Under the pieces are notes generated by a model. It was not told where the DNA came from. It did not search any database and saw only the letters and a list, made by a program, of their open reading frames with translations. The translations under genes and the position numbers were made by a program. Shown one piece after another: positions 8,047 through 16,867 of a DNA stretch of 64,000 nt (its first letter is position 1; every line of letters begins with the position of its first letter). This DNA comes from Acidobacteriota bacterium (GTDB lineage: Bacteria; Acidobacteriota; Terriglobia; Terriglobales; Acidobacteriaceae), in assembly GCA_003010405.1 (NCBI GenBank), contig PJLO01000004.1, positions 49,128 through 113,127 of the forward strand, in the 5' to 3' direction.

Positions 8047-9690
8047 ATGGTGTCGACCGTGTTGCCCATTCAGGCGTCGGCGCGAGAGTTGATCCTCGAG
8101 GCGACTAGCGCTCTGCAACCGCACTTCGCGGAGATCACGGCTGCTTGGCGGCGGCAGCTGTCCGAGGAGTTTCAGTTTGAAAGCCGTGCGATGGTGGCTC
8201 TTGAGAGACTGAATCTGGGGGTGGGCTTCACGCTTTTCAGCCATTCAGATTTTAACGAGTTCACCGAAAATTTGTACTACTATGGCCAGCGCCTTGCAAA
8301 GCTGCGCGTGGACACGCGTCAAGTGGCGCATTCTCTGGAAATTTACCAGAAAATTGCCGCTCCGTTTGTTGCTGAGGTATTCGGAGATCGCCGATATCAG
8401 GTGATTGCCGCTCTGGAGACACTAGGGTCGGCAAGTTTTGTTGCCATTTCAGGGGCTTATTTTGATGTTCAGCGGAACGCAAGCGACGCCGTGCTGAAAG
8501 TGCTGGACGCCGAGCTCTCGGCAAAGAACCTGACAGCTTTGTTGGAGCGCGTGCTGGTGGTGACACAGGGTGTCTTTGGAGCGAATGTGGGAGTAGTTCT
8601 GCTGGCCGATCCCGAAACCAACAAGCTTGGCGTTCGCAGCGCCACCGGGATGTCTCCGGACTACGGGGAGGACATAGCGATTGCTCCGGGAGAGGGATTT
8701 GTTGGGCAGATATTCGAAACCGGTGAGCCCAATATGCTTCCGGATCTGACACTTTCATCGAGTGTGCTGAGTGCAGAACTGAGGAAGAAAGCTCGCGCGC
8801 TCTGGGGAACTCCCCTAAAACTCAGCGAAAAAGTGATAGGGGTTTTGATTCTCGGGTTTGAGAAAGATTATCAATGGCTTCCCACGGAGCTGGAGTTGTT
8901 TCGCGCAATCGCGGACCGCTCGGCTCTGGCGATTGATCGCGCGCGTATGACCGATGCCTTGCGGGAGCGCGAGATGCGCATCGTCGAGCTGAGCGGGCAT
9001 CTATTGAAAGCTCAGGAAGAGGAGCGCAAACGCATCAGTCGCGAGCTGCACGACGAAACTGGCCAGGCGCTTATGGTCATTCGCCTGTATCTTGGAATGC
9101 TTGATGGCACAGTGAAGACGAGGGCCGCCAAGGCTAAAATCGGCGAACTGCTGGCGGTGGTTGACCGCACGATTGAAGGAATCAGGCGTATCATCGGTCG
9201 GCTGTCGCCGCTGGTGCTACAGGAACTAGGGTTGATTGCCGCGATTCGTAAAGAAGCAAAAGATTTAGCCAAGACGACGGGCGTGCAGGCGAGGGTTGCC
9301 ATCGGCGATGACGTTGGGAGGCTTGATCCGGTGATTGAAACCGCGATCTACCGCGTTGTGCAGGAAAGCCTGCACAACGTGGCCAGGCACGCCCAGGCAC
9401 AGAATGTGAACATTCAAATGGAGCGGGAGGGCGGAGTTCTCCGGTTGACGATTGAAGACGATGGAGTGGGGATTCGAGCTGTTAAGAATCCTCTCCGGCC
9501 GTCGTTTGGAATGGCGGGGATGCAGGAACGGGTGAGTACTCTGGGTGGCCATATGAAAGTAACTTCACGTAAGGGCAGCGGCACGAAGATTTCGATCACC
9601 ATGCCGTTGCCGTCTCCGGTGCGCCACGACGTGGATGAGGCGGCGGGCAAAGCGCAGGATGGACAGGCACTGTTGGGCACGCGAAGTTAA
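8047..9690 (+). CDS. GAF-domain sensor histidine kinase, NarL-system type (HisKA_3)
   Basis: The 547-aa cytoplasmic kinase has no membrane segment. Residues 1-150 are a helical domain I cannot name. A GAF domain follows at about 165-310 and a HisKA_3 dimerisation domain with phospho-acceptor His in RISRELHDETGQALMVIR at about 335. The HATPase_c domain has the N box VVQESLHNVARHAQA and the G boxes DDGVGI and FGMAGMQERV. The three-gene run with the NarL-type regulator (45 bp downstream) and a second receiver protein points to one signalling unit. The C-terminal 30 residues are low-complexity. The GAF ligand is unknown. Confidence 0.93.
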   Translation: MVSTVLPIQASARELILEATSALQPHFAEITAAWRRQLSEEFQFESRAMVALERLNLGVGFTLFSHSDFNEFTENLYYYGQRLAKLRVDTRQVAHSLEIYQKIAAPFVAEVFGDRRYQVIAALETLGSASFVAISGAYFDVQRNASDAVLKVLDAELSAKNLTALLERVLVVTQGVFGANVGVVLLADPETNKLGVRSATGMSPDYGEDIAIAPGEGFVGQIFETGEPNMLPDLTLSSSVLSAELRKKARALWGTPLKLSEKVIGVLILGFEKDYQWLPTELELFRAIADRSALAIDRARMTDALREREMRIVELSGHLLKAQEEERKRISRELHDETGQALMVIRLYLGMLDGTVKTRAAKAKIGELLAVVDRTIEGIRRIIGRLSPLVLQELGLIAAIRKEAKDLAKTTGVQARVAIGDDVGRLDPVIETAIYRVVQESLHNVARHAQAQNVNIQMEREGGVLRLTIEDDGVGIRAVKNPLRPSFGMAGMQERVSTLGGHMKVTSRKGSGTKISITMPLPSPVRHDVDEAAGKAQDGQALLGTRS

Positions 9691-9735
9691 ACCTGGATAA
9701 CGAGATTTCTTGTTGGTGAGATTGAGGGGTGGGCA

Positions 9736-10401
9736 ATGCCAAAGATTAAATGTCTTTTGGTGGACGACCATACGCTTTTCCGGCAGGGCGTGCGCCGCCT
9801 GCTCGAGAGCGAGAGCGATTGTGAAGTGGTGGGCGAATCTCCAGACGCGGGCGATGCAGTAGAGAAGGCGCGCGAGCTGCGTCCGGACATCGTGCTCATG
9901 GACATTGGAATGCCGGGATTGTCCTCATTCGAGGCGGCGAGGCAGATACGCAAGAACCGCCCTGACACCAAAGTGTTGTTCCTCACCATGTACGAAGACG
10001 AGGACTACCTGGTGCAGTGTCTCGAAGTCGGTGCGTCGGGATATGTGCTCAAGGATACCCCGGCGCAACAACTGGTGACCGCGGTGCGCGATGTCTACAA
10101 GGGCGGCAAGTACCTGAGTTCACAGGTTTTGGGTAAATTGGTTGAGGATTTTCGAGCACGCGTTCGCGATTCGAAGATGCGCCCGCGCATCTCGACTTTG
10201 ACTCCGCGCGAACGAGAGATCCTGAAGTTATTGGCTGAAGGCAATTCCGTCAAGGAAATTGCGGTGTTGCTTGGGTTAAGCGTGAAGACTGTTGAGGCAC
10301 ATAAATTCAACCTGATGAGAAAGCTGGACATTCATAACAAGGCTCAGTTGGTGACGTATGCGATTCAGAAGAAAATCATAAAGATACCTGTGAACCAGTA
10401 G
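9736..10401 (+). CDS. NarL/FixJ-family response regulator
   Basis: The 221-aa protein combines a receiver domain (phospho-acceptor Asp in DIVLMDIGMPG, about residue 55; the conserved Lys in YVLKDTPA) with a LuxR-type HTH (TPREREILKLLAEGNSVKEIA). It is the expected partner of the upstream HisKA_3 kinase, a family that normally pairs with NarL-type regulators. It should bind DNA as a phosphorylated dimer. Target genes are not evident. Confidence 0.94.
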   Translation: MPKIKCLLVDDHTLFRQGVRRLLESESDCEVVGESPDAGDAVEKARELRPDIVLMDIGMPGLSSFEAARQIRKNRPDTKVLFLTMYEDEDYLVQCLEVGASGYVLKDTPAQQLVTAVRDVYKGGKYLSSQVLGKLVEDFRARVRDSKMRPRISTLTPREREILKLLAEGNSVKEIAVLLGLSVKTVEAHKFNLMRKLDIHNKAQLVTYAIQKKIIKIPVNQ

Positions 10402-10421
10402 GTATCTCGAGGATCGAGGAC

Positions 10422-11261
10422 ATGCCCAAACTTCTATTTGTTGATGACGAGTTAAGCTTACGTCTTACCTTGCCTGCAATCCTGCAAATGCACGGTTACC
10501 TGGTGAGGGTGGCGGCAACGGTGCCGGAAGCATTGCGAGCCATACAGGCAGAGAAGTTTGATGTGTTGCTGACGGACCTTAACATCGGGCAACCTGGAGA
10601 CGGCTTCACTGTGGTGAGCGCAATGCGCCGCACGCAGCCTGAAGCCGTAACAATTATCCTCACAGGGTATCCTGCGTTTCAAACCGCGCTGGAGGCGATT
10701 CGGAATCAAGTAGATGACTACATCGTAAAGCCGGCAAATGTGGAAATGCTGGTCGGGCTTCTCGAACGTAAGCTGCTGGATCGGGATTACGTCCATAATC
10801 CTCTTGATCAGAAACATTTGTCTCAGTTGTTGCGGGAGAATCTTGAACTGATTGCAGACCGCTGGTTAGGCGAGATATGCAAGGATCAAGAGTTCGCGAG
10901 CCTGGGGCTGGACGGAGATGAGCAATACGGGTACTTAGTTGACAAACTTCGCCTGATATCCGGGATGCTGGAAGGGAAGGATTTTGACAATGAGGCCGTG
11001 GCTTCAGCACGGCGATTTGGCGAATGCCGTTCACTACAAGGGGCGTCGCTGAACTTGGTTTTGCAGGAAGCCAGGGTAGCGCGGCATGTGATTCTCGGAG
11101 TTATCCAGGAGAACCTTCTAGTGGTGAACGTGAGCCGGGTCATAGGCGAGATTATCGACATTTGTGATTGGCTGGACAAAATAGAAGAACAGACCTTGAT
11201 TTCATACATGCAGTGCAGTCAGACCACAAGACCCGGGAGGAAAGCAGCGCGTCCCTCATAA
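10422..11261 (+). CDS. Receiver protein with a helical C-terminal domain of unknown function
   Basis: Residues 1-125 are a CheY-like receiver with phospho-acceptor Asp in DVLLTDLNIG, Thr in IILTGYP and Lys in YIVKPA. From about 130 to 270 is an all-helical region (LRENLELIADRWLGEI through the end) without any DNA-binding or catalytic motif. It loosely resembles RsbRD-type N-terminal helical domains, which is a guess. It begins 20 bp after the NarL-type regulator and is followed by an intrinsic terminator, so it is the last gene of the signalling operon. It may act through protein contacts rather than DNA binding. Confidence 0.85.
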   Translation: MPKLLFVDDELSLRLTLPAILQMHGYLVRVAATVPEALRAIQAEKFDVLLTDLNIGQPGDGFTVVSAMRRTQPEAVTIILTGYPAFQTALEAIRNQVDDYIVKPANVEMLVGLLERKLLDRDYVHNPLDQKHLSQLLRENLELIADRWLGEICKDQEFASLGLDGDEQYGYLVDKLRLISGMLEGKDFDNEAVASARRFGECRSLQGASLNLVLQEARVARHVILGVIQENLLVVNVSRVIGEIIDICDWLDKIEEQTLISYMQCSQTTRPGRKAARPS

Positions 11262-11264
11262 ACA

Positions 11265-11296
11265 GGAAACCCGGAGTGATCCGGGCTGATTTTTTG
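11265..11296 (+). terminator. Intrinsic terminator of the signalling operon
   Basis: CCCGGA (11270-11275) pairs with TCCGGG (11280-11285) around a GTGA loop, and a T6 run follows at 11290-11295, three bases after the stem. Confidence 0.8.
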
Positions 11297-11318
11297 GCTG
11301 TAGTACAGGGCAGAAGTA

Positions 11319-12335
11319 TCACTCGGTAGACGCCTCGATGACCTCAGCGTTGACTTCGGCCGGTTGGGCTGAGTTCAGAAATTTGCATGTGTTCAGCAGC
11401 GGCCGAGCCAGCGCCGAGTTGTATGCTGTCCAGGGCGAATCCAGTTCAGCGTCCCGTTCAAACTGTGCCCGCATCGCTTCCATCTTGGAATCAAGGTCGT
11501 CCAGGTAATGCAACATCAATGCTTCCGGGAACATCGGAAGCTTGGGCGAGCCGAACTCGTATTGACCGTGATGGCTGATGATAAGGTGCTCGATGAGAAT
11601 TTTGAGCTGCGGAGGGAAATCAGGAATCTGCGCCAGCTTTGAGTGCAGCATCTCCAGCTCGATGATCATGTGCCCGAGCAGCTGACCTTCAGTTGTGTAA
11701 GAAAAAGAGCGAGCGTAACTGAGCTCGTGAACCTTTCCAATATCGTGCAGAAAAGCGCCGGTGAGGAGCAGGTCGCGGTTGATGAATTCGTAGTTGCGCG
11801 CAACCAGATCACAGGAACGGAAGAGCGAGACTACATGGTCCAATAGTCCGCCAATAAACGCGTGATGCAGCGTCTTGGCAGCCGGAGCGTTGCGATAGGA
11901 CCTGGCGAACTCCGTATCGGCCATGAACATTTCGAGCAACTGGCGGAGAAAGGGGTTCGCGATCGAGGCCACAAACTCGCCAAGCGTTCGCCAGAGTTCA
12001 TCGATGTCCTTCGATGTCTTAGGAAGGTAATCCGAGAAATCAATTTCGGAATCGTTCACCTTGCGAATCTTGTGAATCGTGAGCTGCCAGCGCTGGTTGT
12101 ACTTATTTATCAAACCTTTGACCTTTACAAAGTCGTCCTGTTCAAAAGAATAGGCGCACTCCTCCACGTTGTCCCACATCTTGGCCTGGATGGTTCCGGT
12201 GCGGTCCATGAGTGTGAGGTCCAGATACGGCTCGCCGCTCTTTTTGGATTTAATCTGCTTATTGCTGACGACAAAACTGGTAGTAACAACTTTGTTTTCC
12301 TGCTGCGCCGCGTCTCGAACGAAGAACTCTTTCAT
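11319..12335 (-). CDS. YhaM-like 3'-5' exoribonuclease (OB fold plus HD domain)
   Basis: The 338-aa protein has an N-terminal OB-fold nucleic-acid-binding domain (about 15-95, LDLTLMDRTGTIQAKMW) and an HD phosphohydrolase domain. The metal-binding residues are in LLDHVVSLFRSC, FLHDIGKVHEL and LIISHHGQYEFGSP. This arrangement is that of the YhaM/CBF1 family of 3'-5' exonucleases acting on RNA or single-stranded DNA. It is encoded 91 bp downstream of a membrane histidine kinase on the same strand and is convergent with the signalling operon. Confidence 0.9.
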   Translation of the reverse strand: MKEFFVRDAAQQENKVVTTSFVVSNKQIKSKKSGEPYLDLTLMDRTGTIQAKMWDNVEECAYSFEQDDFVKVKGLINKYNQRWQLTIHKIRKVNDSEIDFSDYLPKTSKDIDELWRTLGEFVASIANPFLRQLLEMFMADTEFARSYRNAPAAKTLHHAFIGGLLDHVVSLFRSCDLVARNYEFINRDLLLTGAFLHDIGKVHELSYARSFSYTTEGQLLGHMIIELEMLHSKLAQIPDFPPQLKILIEHLIISHHGQYEFGSPKLPMFPEALMLHYLDDLDSKMEAMRAQFERDAELDSPWTAYNSALARPLLNTCKFLNSAQPAEVNAEVIEASTE

Positions 12336-12426
12336 AAATGCGCCATCCTGGCCCGTGAAGCGGGCGATGAATTTATGTTATCGCGGAAAGCCGGGAGGGG
12401 ATAGCGGGAACGACAGCGTGGTTATT

Positions 12427-13320
12427 CTAAGAAGAATCGCGCGGAAGGCGAAGTGTGACAGTGGCTCCGCGATTCTCTCCTTCGCTGGTGGCGTAAGCGC
12501 TTCCACCATGGCGCTCTGCAATGCCGCGAACGATGAACAATCCCAGGCCGGTACCTTTTACCCGCTGACGAAAGCGTTCGTTTGCGCGGTAAAAGCGGCG
12601 GAATATCCGTTTGAGTTCGCTTTGTGGAATTCCTTGTCCCTTGTCAGTGACTCTCACCAGCAGGTTCTTGGCTTCATCGAGAATCTCGATGGTGATCTCA
12701 ATTTTGCCCGGAGAGTATTTCACTGCGTTTTCCAGCAAATTGTTGATGGCCGATCGCAGATCTTCGGGATCTCCCTGTACGAATGGCGGCGCGGAGGTGT
12801 GATCGGCGAGGCGCATGTTTTCAGCGGTGAGATGATGGCGAGTCTGAGCGAGTAACGCGCACTCGCTTACGATTTCACTGAGATTGAGGCGCTGAAAAGT
12901 CTTCTTGCCTCTTTGTCCGAGATGCCCGGCGTGCAATACCTGCTCTACAGTGTGTAACAGGCGGTCCGTGTCTTGTAGCATGATGCCGTAAAACTGTTTG
13001 CGCTGCACATCGTTGAGTTCCCGCGATTGCAGTGTCTCCAGATAGAGGCGGATTGACGCGATGGGGGTTTTCAACTCGTGCGTGACTGCGTTGACGAAGC
13101 TGTCGTGCTGTTCGCTGCGGCGCATTTCGCGCACCAGAAAAATCGTGTTCAGGGTAACTGCGGTAATCACGAAGCCGAAAAGAATGACGCCGAAGACGAT
13201 CATTCCGACCTCACGCCAGCGAATCACCCACGTGATGTTTAGAGCAAGCGCAATGGCAACCGAAACCGCCCCTAGGACGATGAAAAAAGCAATGGTTTTG
13301 CTGCGGGAGGTGATCGGCAT
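12427..13320 (-). CDS. Membrane sensor histidine kinase (HisKA type)
   Basis: I place the start at the ATG at 13320, which is followed by a basic stretch and two membrane segments (IAFFIVLGAVSVAIALAL and MIVFGVILFGFVITAVTL) with almost no periplasmic loop. A HisKA domain has its phospho-acceptor His in VNAVTHELKTPIASI, and the HATPase_c domain carries NLLENAVKYSPG, DKGQGIPQSE and GTGLGLFIV. An upstream ATG (13383) has no ribosome-binding site and would add a segment overlapping the divergent promoter region. With so little periplasmic sequence it probably senses something in the membrane or cytoplasm. No partner regulator is adjacent. Confidence 0.88.
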   Translation of the reverse strand: MPITSRSKTIAFFIVLGAVSVAIALALNITWVIRWREVGMIVFGVILFGFVITAVTLNTIFLVREMRRSEQHDSFVNAVTHELKTPIASIRLYLETLQSRELNDVQRKQFYGIMLQDTDRLLHTVEQVLHAGHLGQRGKKTFQRLNLSEIVSECALLAQTRHHLTAENMRLADHTSAPPFVQGDPEDLRSAINNLLENAVKYSPGKIEITIEILDEAKNLLVRVTDKGQGIPQSELKRIFRRFYRANERFRQRVKGTGLGLFIVRGIAERHGGSAYATSEGENRGATVTLRLPRDSS

Positions 13321-13459
13321 ATGACAGCTTGATAGTAGTGAGCTGGAGCACGTAAGTAAAGAGATATGAGCAAAGAACAGCATTTGCGGCCGCGGGGCGC
13401 AGAGACAATTTTGCTGGCACTGTGCAATAATTGTTGTCTTTCGGAGGTCACTCGTAGAT

Positions 13460-14410
13460 ATGGCAAAACCGAACCGTGTAGCAATTGTCGGACTTGGAAA
13501 CGTGGGAGCCAGTTTCGCCTACACGCTATTGTTTCGAGGGCTGGCTTCTGAAATCGTATTGATCGACGCAAATGCAGCGAAAGCCGAGGGCGAGGCCATG
13601 GACCTGAACCACGCCGTGCCCTTTACTCACTCGACCCGCATCTGGGCAGGGGATTATTCCCACTGTGCCGGGGCGGCCGTGACCGTGATTACGGCAGGCG
13701 TTGCGCAAAAACCCGGTGAATCGCGCCTGGACCTGGTAAAGAAGAACGCGCGGATTTTTGCTTCCATTGTTCCCGAGGTGGTAAAGCACAACCCGGACGG
13801 CATCCTACTGATCGCCACCAATCCGGTTGACGTGTTGACCTATGTTGCCTGGAAGCTGAGCGGATTACCTCCGAAACGGGTGATTGGTTCAGGGACGATT
13901 CTGGATACAGCGCGCTTCCGTTACCTGCTGAGCCAGCATTTTGACGTGGACGCGCGCAGCGTGCACGGCTTCATCATCGGTGAACATGGTGACAGTGAGG
14001 TGCCCGTATGGTCGCTGACCAATATAGCGGGGATGCGCTTGCCGGAATACATCAAGCACAATGATGCGGACTGTTCGCCTGAGCAGATGGAGCAGATCTT
14101 TGCCCAGACGCGCGATGCCGCTTACCAGATCATCGAGCGAAAGGGTGCAACTTTCTATGCCATTGCTGCCGGAATGATGCGCATCACCGAAGCGATTCTG
14201 CGCGACCAGAGCACGGTGCTTTCGGTTTCCAGCCTGGTCAAGGGACACTATGGCATTGATGATGTGTGCCTGAGCCTGCCCACAATCTTGCACCGTGGCG
14301 GCGTTGAGCGAGTAATTCATCTGGAACTGAGCGGGGATGAAGAGAGGAAGCTCAAGAATTCGGCCCGCGTGCTACAGGAAACCATAACCGAGCTAAAGGA
14401 ACTCATCTAG
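13460..14410 (+). CDS. ldh: L-lactate dehydrogenase
   Basis: The 316-aa NAD-dependent 2-hydroxyacid dehydrogenase has the Rossmann motif VGLGNVGASFAYT at the N-terminus. The substrate loop AGVAQKPGESR has Gln at the specificity position, indicating lactate rather than malate dehydrogenase. The active-site motif is GEHGDSEVPVWS. Catalytic Arg and Asp residues are present. A good ribosome-binding site (CGGAGG) lies 11 bp before the ATG. It interconverts pyruvate and L-lactate. Confidence 0.93.
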   Translation: MAKPNRVAIVGLGNVGASFAYTLLFRGLASEIVLIDANAAKAEGEAMDLNHAVPFTHSTRIWAGDYSHCAGAAVTVITAGVAQKPGESRLDLVKKNARIFASIVPEVVKHNPDGILLIATNPVDVLTYVAWKLSGLPPKRVIGSGTILDTARFRYLLSQHFDVDARSVHGFIIGEHGDSEVPVWSLTNIAGMRLPEYIKHNDADCSPEQMEQIFAQTRDAAYQIIERKGATFYAIAAGMMRITEAILRDQSTVLSVSSLVKGHYGIDDVCLSLPTILHRGGVERVIHLELSGDEERKLKNSARVLQETITELKELI

Positions 14411-14416
14411 GGAAGT

Positions 14417-14446
14417 AAAGGACAGGACGCCCGCCCTGTCCTTTGC
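14417..14446. terminator. Bidirectional hairpin between ldh and the DUF4337 gene
   Basis: AAAGGACAGG (14417-14426) pairs perfectly with CCTGTCCTTT (14435-14444) between two convergent genes. The stem's own A/T ends give short T-runs on both strands. Confidence 0.7.
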
Positions 14447-14463
14447 GTGCTTGTCGCGCGATT

Positions 14464-15012
14464 TCAGTGCAGAAGAGCGCCCAAAACTGTTATGACGGAA
14501 CCGGCCAACCCAAACGCCATTCCAGCGAACCAATAGGCGCGTCGGGTGGTCAGCAGAGTGATGGAACAGACAACGAGTCCGACTTCTAACAGCGTTTCGC
14601 CAAAATCGTAGCGGTTGGCGCGGCGGGTGTACAGGTCTACTTCCTCCTCCAGGGCCTTGGCTTCCTCGTGAATTTTTTCCTGATCACCCTTGGACTTCTC
14701 GATGGCCGCTTCGTTTTTCTTGAGCAGAGCTTCGACTGCCGCGGAATCCTTTGCCGGTAGCACCTTCAGCAGTTCGTCCATTTGCTCCACTGTGTGGCGG
14801 CGGATGTTCTTTGCCTGGTAGAAGCCCCACTGGTCAGTGGCCCGGTTCTGCAGGAGCACCTCTTCGGTGTGGGCGCGATGGCCAAGCAACGCGGCAATAG
14901 CTACCAGCACGGCGAGAATAGCCATGGTAAAACTGACAGGGGCAAGCGAAGCGTGTTCCCGTCCGTGCTCAGCTGCCTCCTGCAACTCGTGCATCTCATG
15001 TTCTTCACTCAT
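14464..15012 (-). CDS. DUF4337 family membrane protein
   Basis: The 182-aa protein has a charged His/Glu-rich N-terminus, a membrane segment at about 25-43 (FTMAILAVLVAIAALLG), and a long coiled coil (about 70-130, KNEAAIEKSKGDQEKIHEEAKALEEE in part). Two C-terminal membrane segments (TLLEVGLVVCSITLL and WFAGMAFGLAGSVITVLGALL) follow. This matches DUF4337, a family without a known function. It follows PPK2 by 83 bp on the same strand. Confidence 0.82.
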   Translation of the reverse strand: MSEEHEMHELQEAAEHGREHASLAPVSFTMAILAVLVAIAALLGHRAHTEEVLLQNRATDQWGFYQAKNIRRHTVEQMDELLKVLPAKDSAAVEALLKKNEAAIEKSKGDQEKIHEEAKALEEEVDLYTRRANRYDFGETLLEVGLVVCSITLLTTRRAYWFAGMAFGLAGSVITVLGALLH

Positions 15013-15095
15013 GAATTACCCTCTTTGCTCCACTTTAAAATCAGAGCACACGTTCGCGCCAGATGTAGTGGAGCAGGATCATTCTCGCTAAAGCC

Positions 15096-16007
15096 TCAGG
15101 GTTTTTTCGGCGTTGCTTTTCCTTCGAGTTCGCTTCTGGCTTCGGCCAGAGCACGCCGTTTTTCTGGGCTCACTTTGGGATAGGTCAGCTTCATCTCCTG
15201 CAGAGCGTGGACGATCACGGAGGAAACTACGAGTCTCGCAAACCACTTGTTGTCCGCCGGGACCACGATCCAGGGAGCGTGTTTGCTGGATGTGTGGCGG
15301 ATCATGTCCTCATAGTTTTTCTGGTAATCGTCCCAGAAAAGACGTTCGCGCACGTCGGCGGCGGAGAACTTCCAGTTCTTTTCAGGCTCGTCGAGACGCG
15401 AAAGAAATCGACGCTCCTGTTCCTCCTTGCTCACGTTCAGAAAGAACTTGCGAATCTCAGTTCCGTTGTGCGCAGCATAGCGTTCAAAGGCAGCAATATC
15501 TTCGAATCGCTCCTTCCATATCCCTTTGTTGAGGCAGGTGGCTGGTATTTGCTCGGCTTCGAGCAACTCAGGGTGCACCCGAACTACCAGGACTTCTTCG
15601 TAATAAGACCGATTGAAGATACCGATTGTTCCGCGGCGGGGCAGGCACTTCGAAGTGCGCCACAAATAGTCGTGGTCAAGCTCTTCGGCAGAGGGCGTCT
15701 TGAAGGAGAACACCTGACAGCCCTGCGGGTTCACGCCGCTCATCACGTGCTTTATGGTGCCGTCCTTGCCGGCCGCGTCCATTGCTTGAAAAATCAGGAG
15801 AAGAGCCCAGCGATTTTGTGCGTAGAGCATGTCCTGCAACTCCGCCAGTTGCTGTGTGGAGCGCTGTAGCAGTTGGTCGGATTCCTGTTTAACCTCCTTG
15901 GGAAGCCCCGCGGTATCGCTCGGATCAAAGTCTTTCAACCGGAAGCTCTTACCATGATCGATTCTGTAGAGAGTGGCCAGTGACCGCAGTTTCTTTTCCT
16001 GCTTCAT
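15096..16007 (-). CDS. PPK2-family polyphosphate:nucleotide phosphotransferase
   Basis: The 303-aa protein has the PPK2 P-loop [19 protein letters not shown], a family hallmark motif [19 protein letters not shown], and the lid-region Arg/Lys cluster [22 protein letters not shown] (positions about 190-212). PPK2 enzymes transfer phosphate between polyphosphate and nucleotides. The single-domain form of about 300 aa usually makes ADP/ATP or GDP/GTP; which one cannot be told here. It lies 26 bp after kdsB, so the two are probably co-transcribed. Confidence 0.92.
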   Translation of the reverse strand: MKQEKKLRSLATLYRIDHGKSFRLKDFDPSDTAGLPKEVKQESDQLLQRSTQQLAELQDMLYAQNRWALLLIFQAMDAAGKDGTIKHVMSGVNPQGCQVFSFKTPSAEELDHDYLWRTSKCLPRRGTIGIFNRSYYEEVLVVRVHPELLEAEQIPATCLNKGIWKERFEDIAAFERYAAHNGTEIRKFFLNVSKEEQERRFLSRLDEPEKNWKFSAADVRERLFWDDYQKNYEDMIRHTSSKHAPWIVVPADNKWFARLVVSSVIVHALQEMKLTYPKVSPEKRRALAEARSELEGKATPKKP

Positions 16008-16033
16008 TCAGCGTTCTCCATATAAGCGGGATC

Positions 16034-16762
16034 TTATTCCCGACCCTGGCTACGCAGGATCTGCTCCACACGCCGCAGGTCATCTTCAGTATCCACACCA
16101 ACTGTGTCGAACGGTGTCTCGGCGGCATAGATGTCCGTGCCATGATCGAGGAAGCGAAGTTGCTCCAGTCGCTCGCTGCGTTCCAGTTCCGACTCGGGCC
16201 ATTGGCAGAACTGCTCGAGCGCCTCTGGAGTGTAAGCGTAGAATCCCAAATGCTTGAAATAGCGTAGGTCTCCGTGATGATCGCGATTGAACGGAATGGT
16301 CGCTCGCGAGAAGTAGAGAGCACGGCCATTGAGTGCGGTCACTATTTTCACAGCATTTGGGTTGTTCACGTCCTCCGCCGCGCAGGGAGTGTAAATGGTT
16401 CCAACCTTGACGCCCGGCTTCATTATTGAGAGCAGCGCATCCAGATGCTCGGGACGAGCCAAAGGCTCATCGCCCTGAACATTTACGTAGATATCCGCCT
16501 TCACGCCCAATGCAACCTCGCGTACGCGGTCGGTGCCACTGCGGCATTCCTCCGAAGTCATGCATGCGTTCCATCCGTGCTTCTGACACAGAGCAAAAAT
16601 CTCAGCAGAATCGGTGGCGACTATGACGTCGCTCAGTCCCTTGCAGGCGCAGGCTGCTTCATAAACGCGTTGAATCATCGGTTTCCCTAAGATTTCGCGC
16701 AGTGGTTTGCGGGGAAGACGGGTGGAGGCAATGCGTGAGGGAATAATCGCAACGGCTCGCAT
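16034..16762 (-). CDS. kdsB: 3-deoxy-manno-octulosonate cytidylyltransferase
   Basis: The enzyme activates KDO with CTP for lipopolysaccharide inner-core synthesis, implying a Gram-negative envelope. N-terminal MRAVAIIPSRIASTRLPRKP is the nucleotide-binding loop, and NVQGDEPL and GFYAYTPEALEQF are KdsB signatures. I choose the ATG at 16762 (242 aa). An in-frame start at 16840 would run through the terminator of the upstream gene. The tandem with PPK2 is worth noting but its meaning is unclear. Confidence 0.94.
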   Translation of the reverse strand: MRAVAIIPSRIASTRLPRKPLREILGKPMIQRVYEAACACKGLSDVIVATDSAEIFALCQKHGWNACMTSEECRSGTDRVREVALGVKADIYVNVQGDEPLARPEHLDALLSIMKPGVKVGTIYTPCAAEDVNNPNAVKIVTALNGRALYFSRATIPFNRDHHGDLRYFKHLGFYAYTPEALEQFCQWPESELERSERLEQLRFLDHGTDIYAAETPFDTVGVDTEDDLRRVEQILRSQGRE

Positions 16763-16800
16763 CGAACCAGTTTCAAGTTTTGGACATGAACTTTCAAGGC

Positions 16801-16838
16801 AAAAAAGAAAAGGCGTGATTGCAAGTTCACGCCTTTTC
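16801..16838 (-). terminator. Intrinsic terminator after the OmpA-type gene
   Basis: On the minus strand AAAAGGCGTGA and TCACGCCTTTT pair perfectly, followed by CTTTTTT. It ends transcription 30 bp beyond the OmpA-type stop and upstream of kdsB. Confidence 0.85.
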
Positions 16839-16867
16839 ATCTTTTCGGTCGTTTAGCCGCGTGCCTC

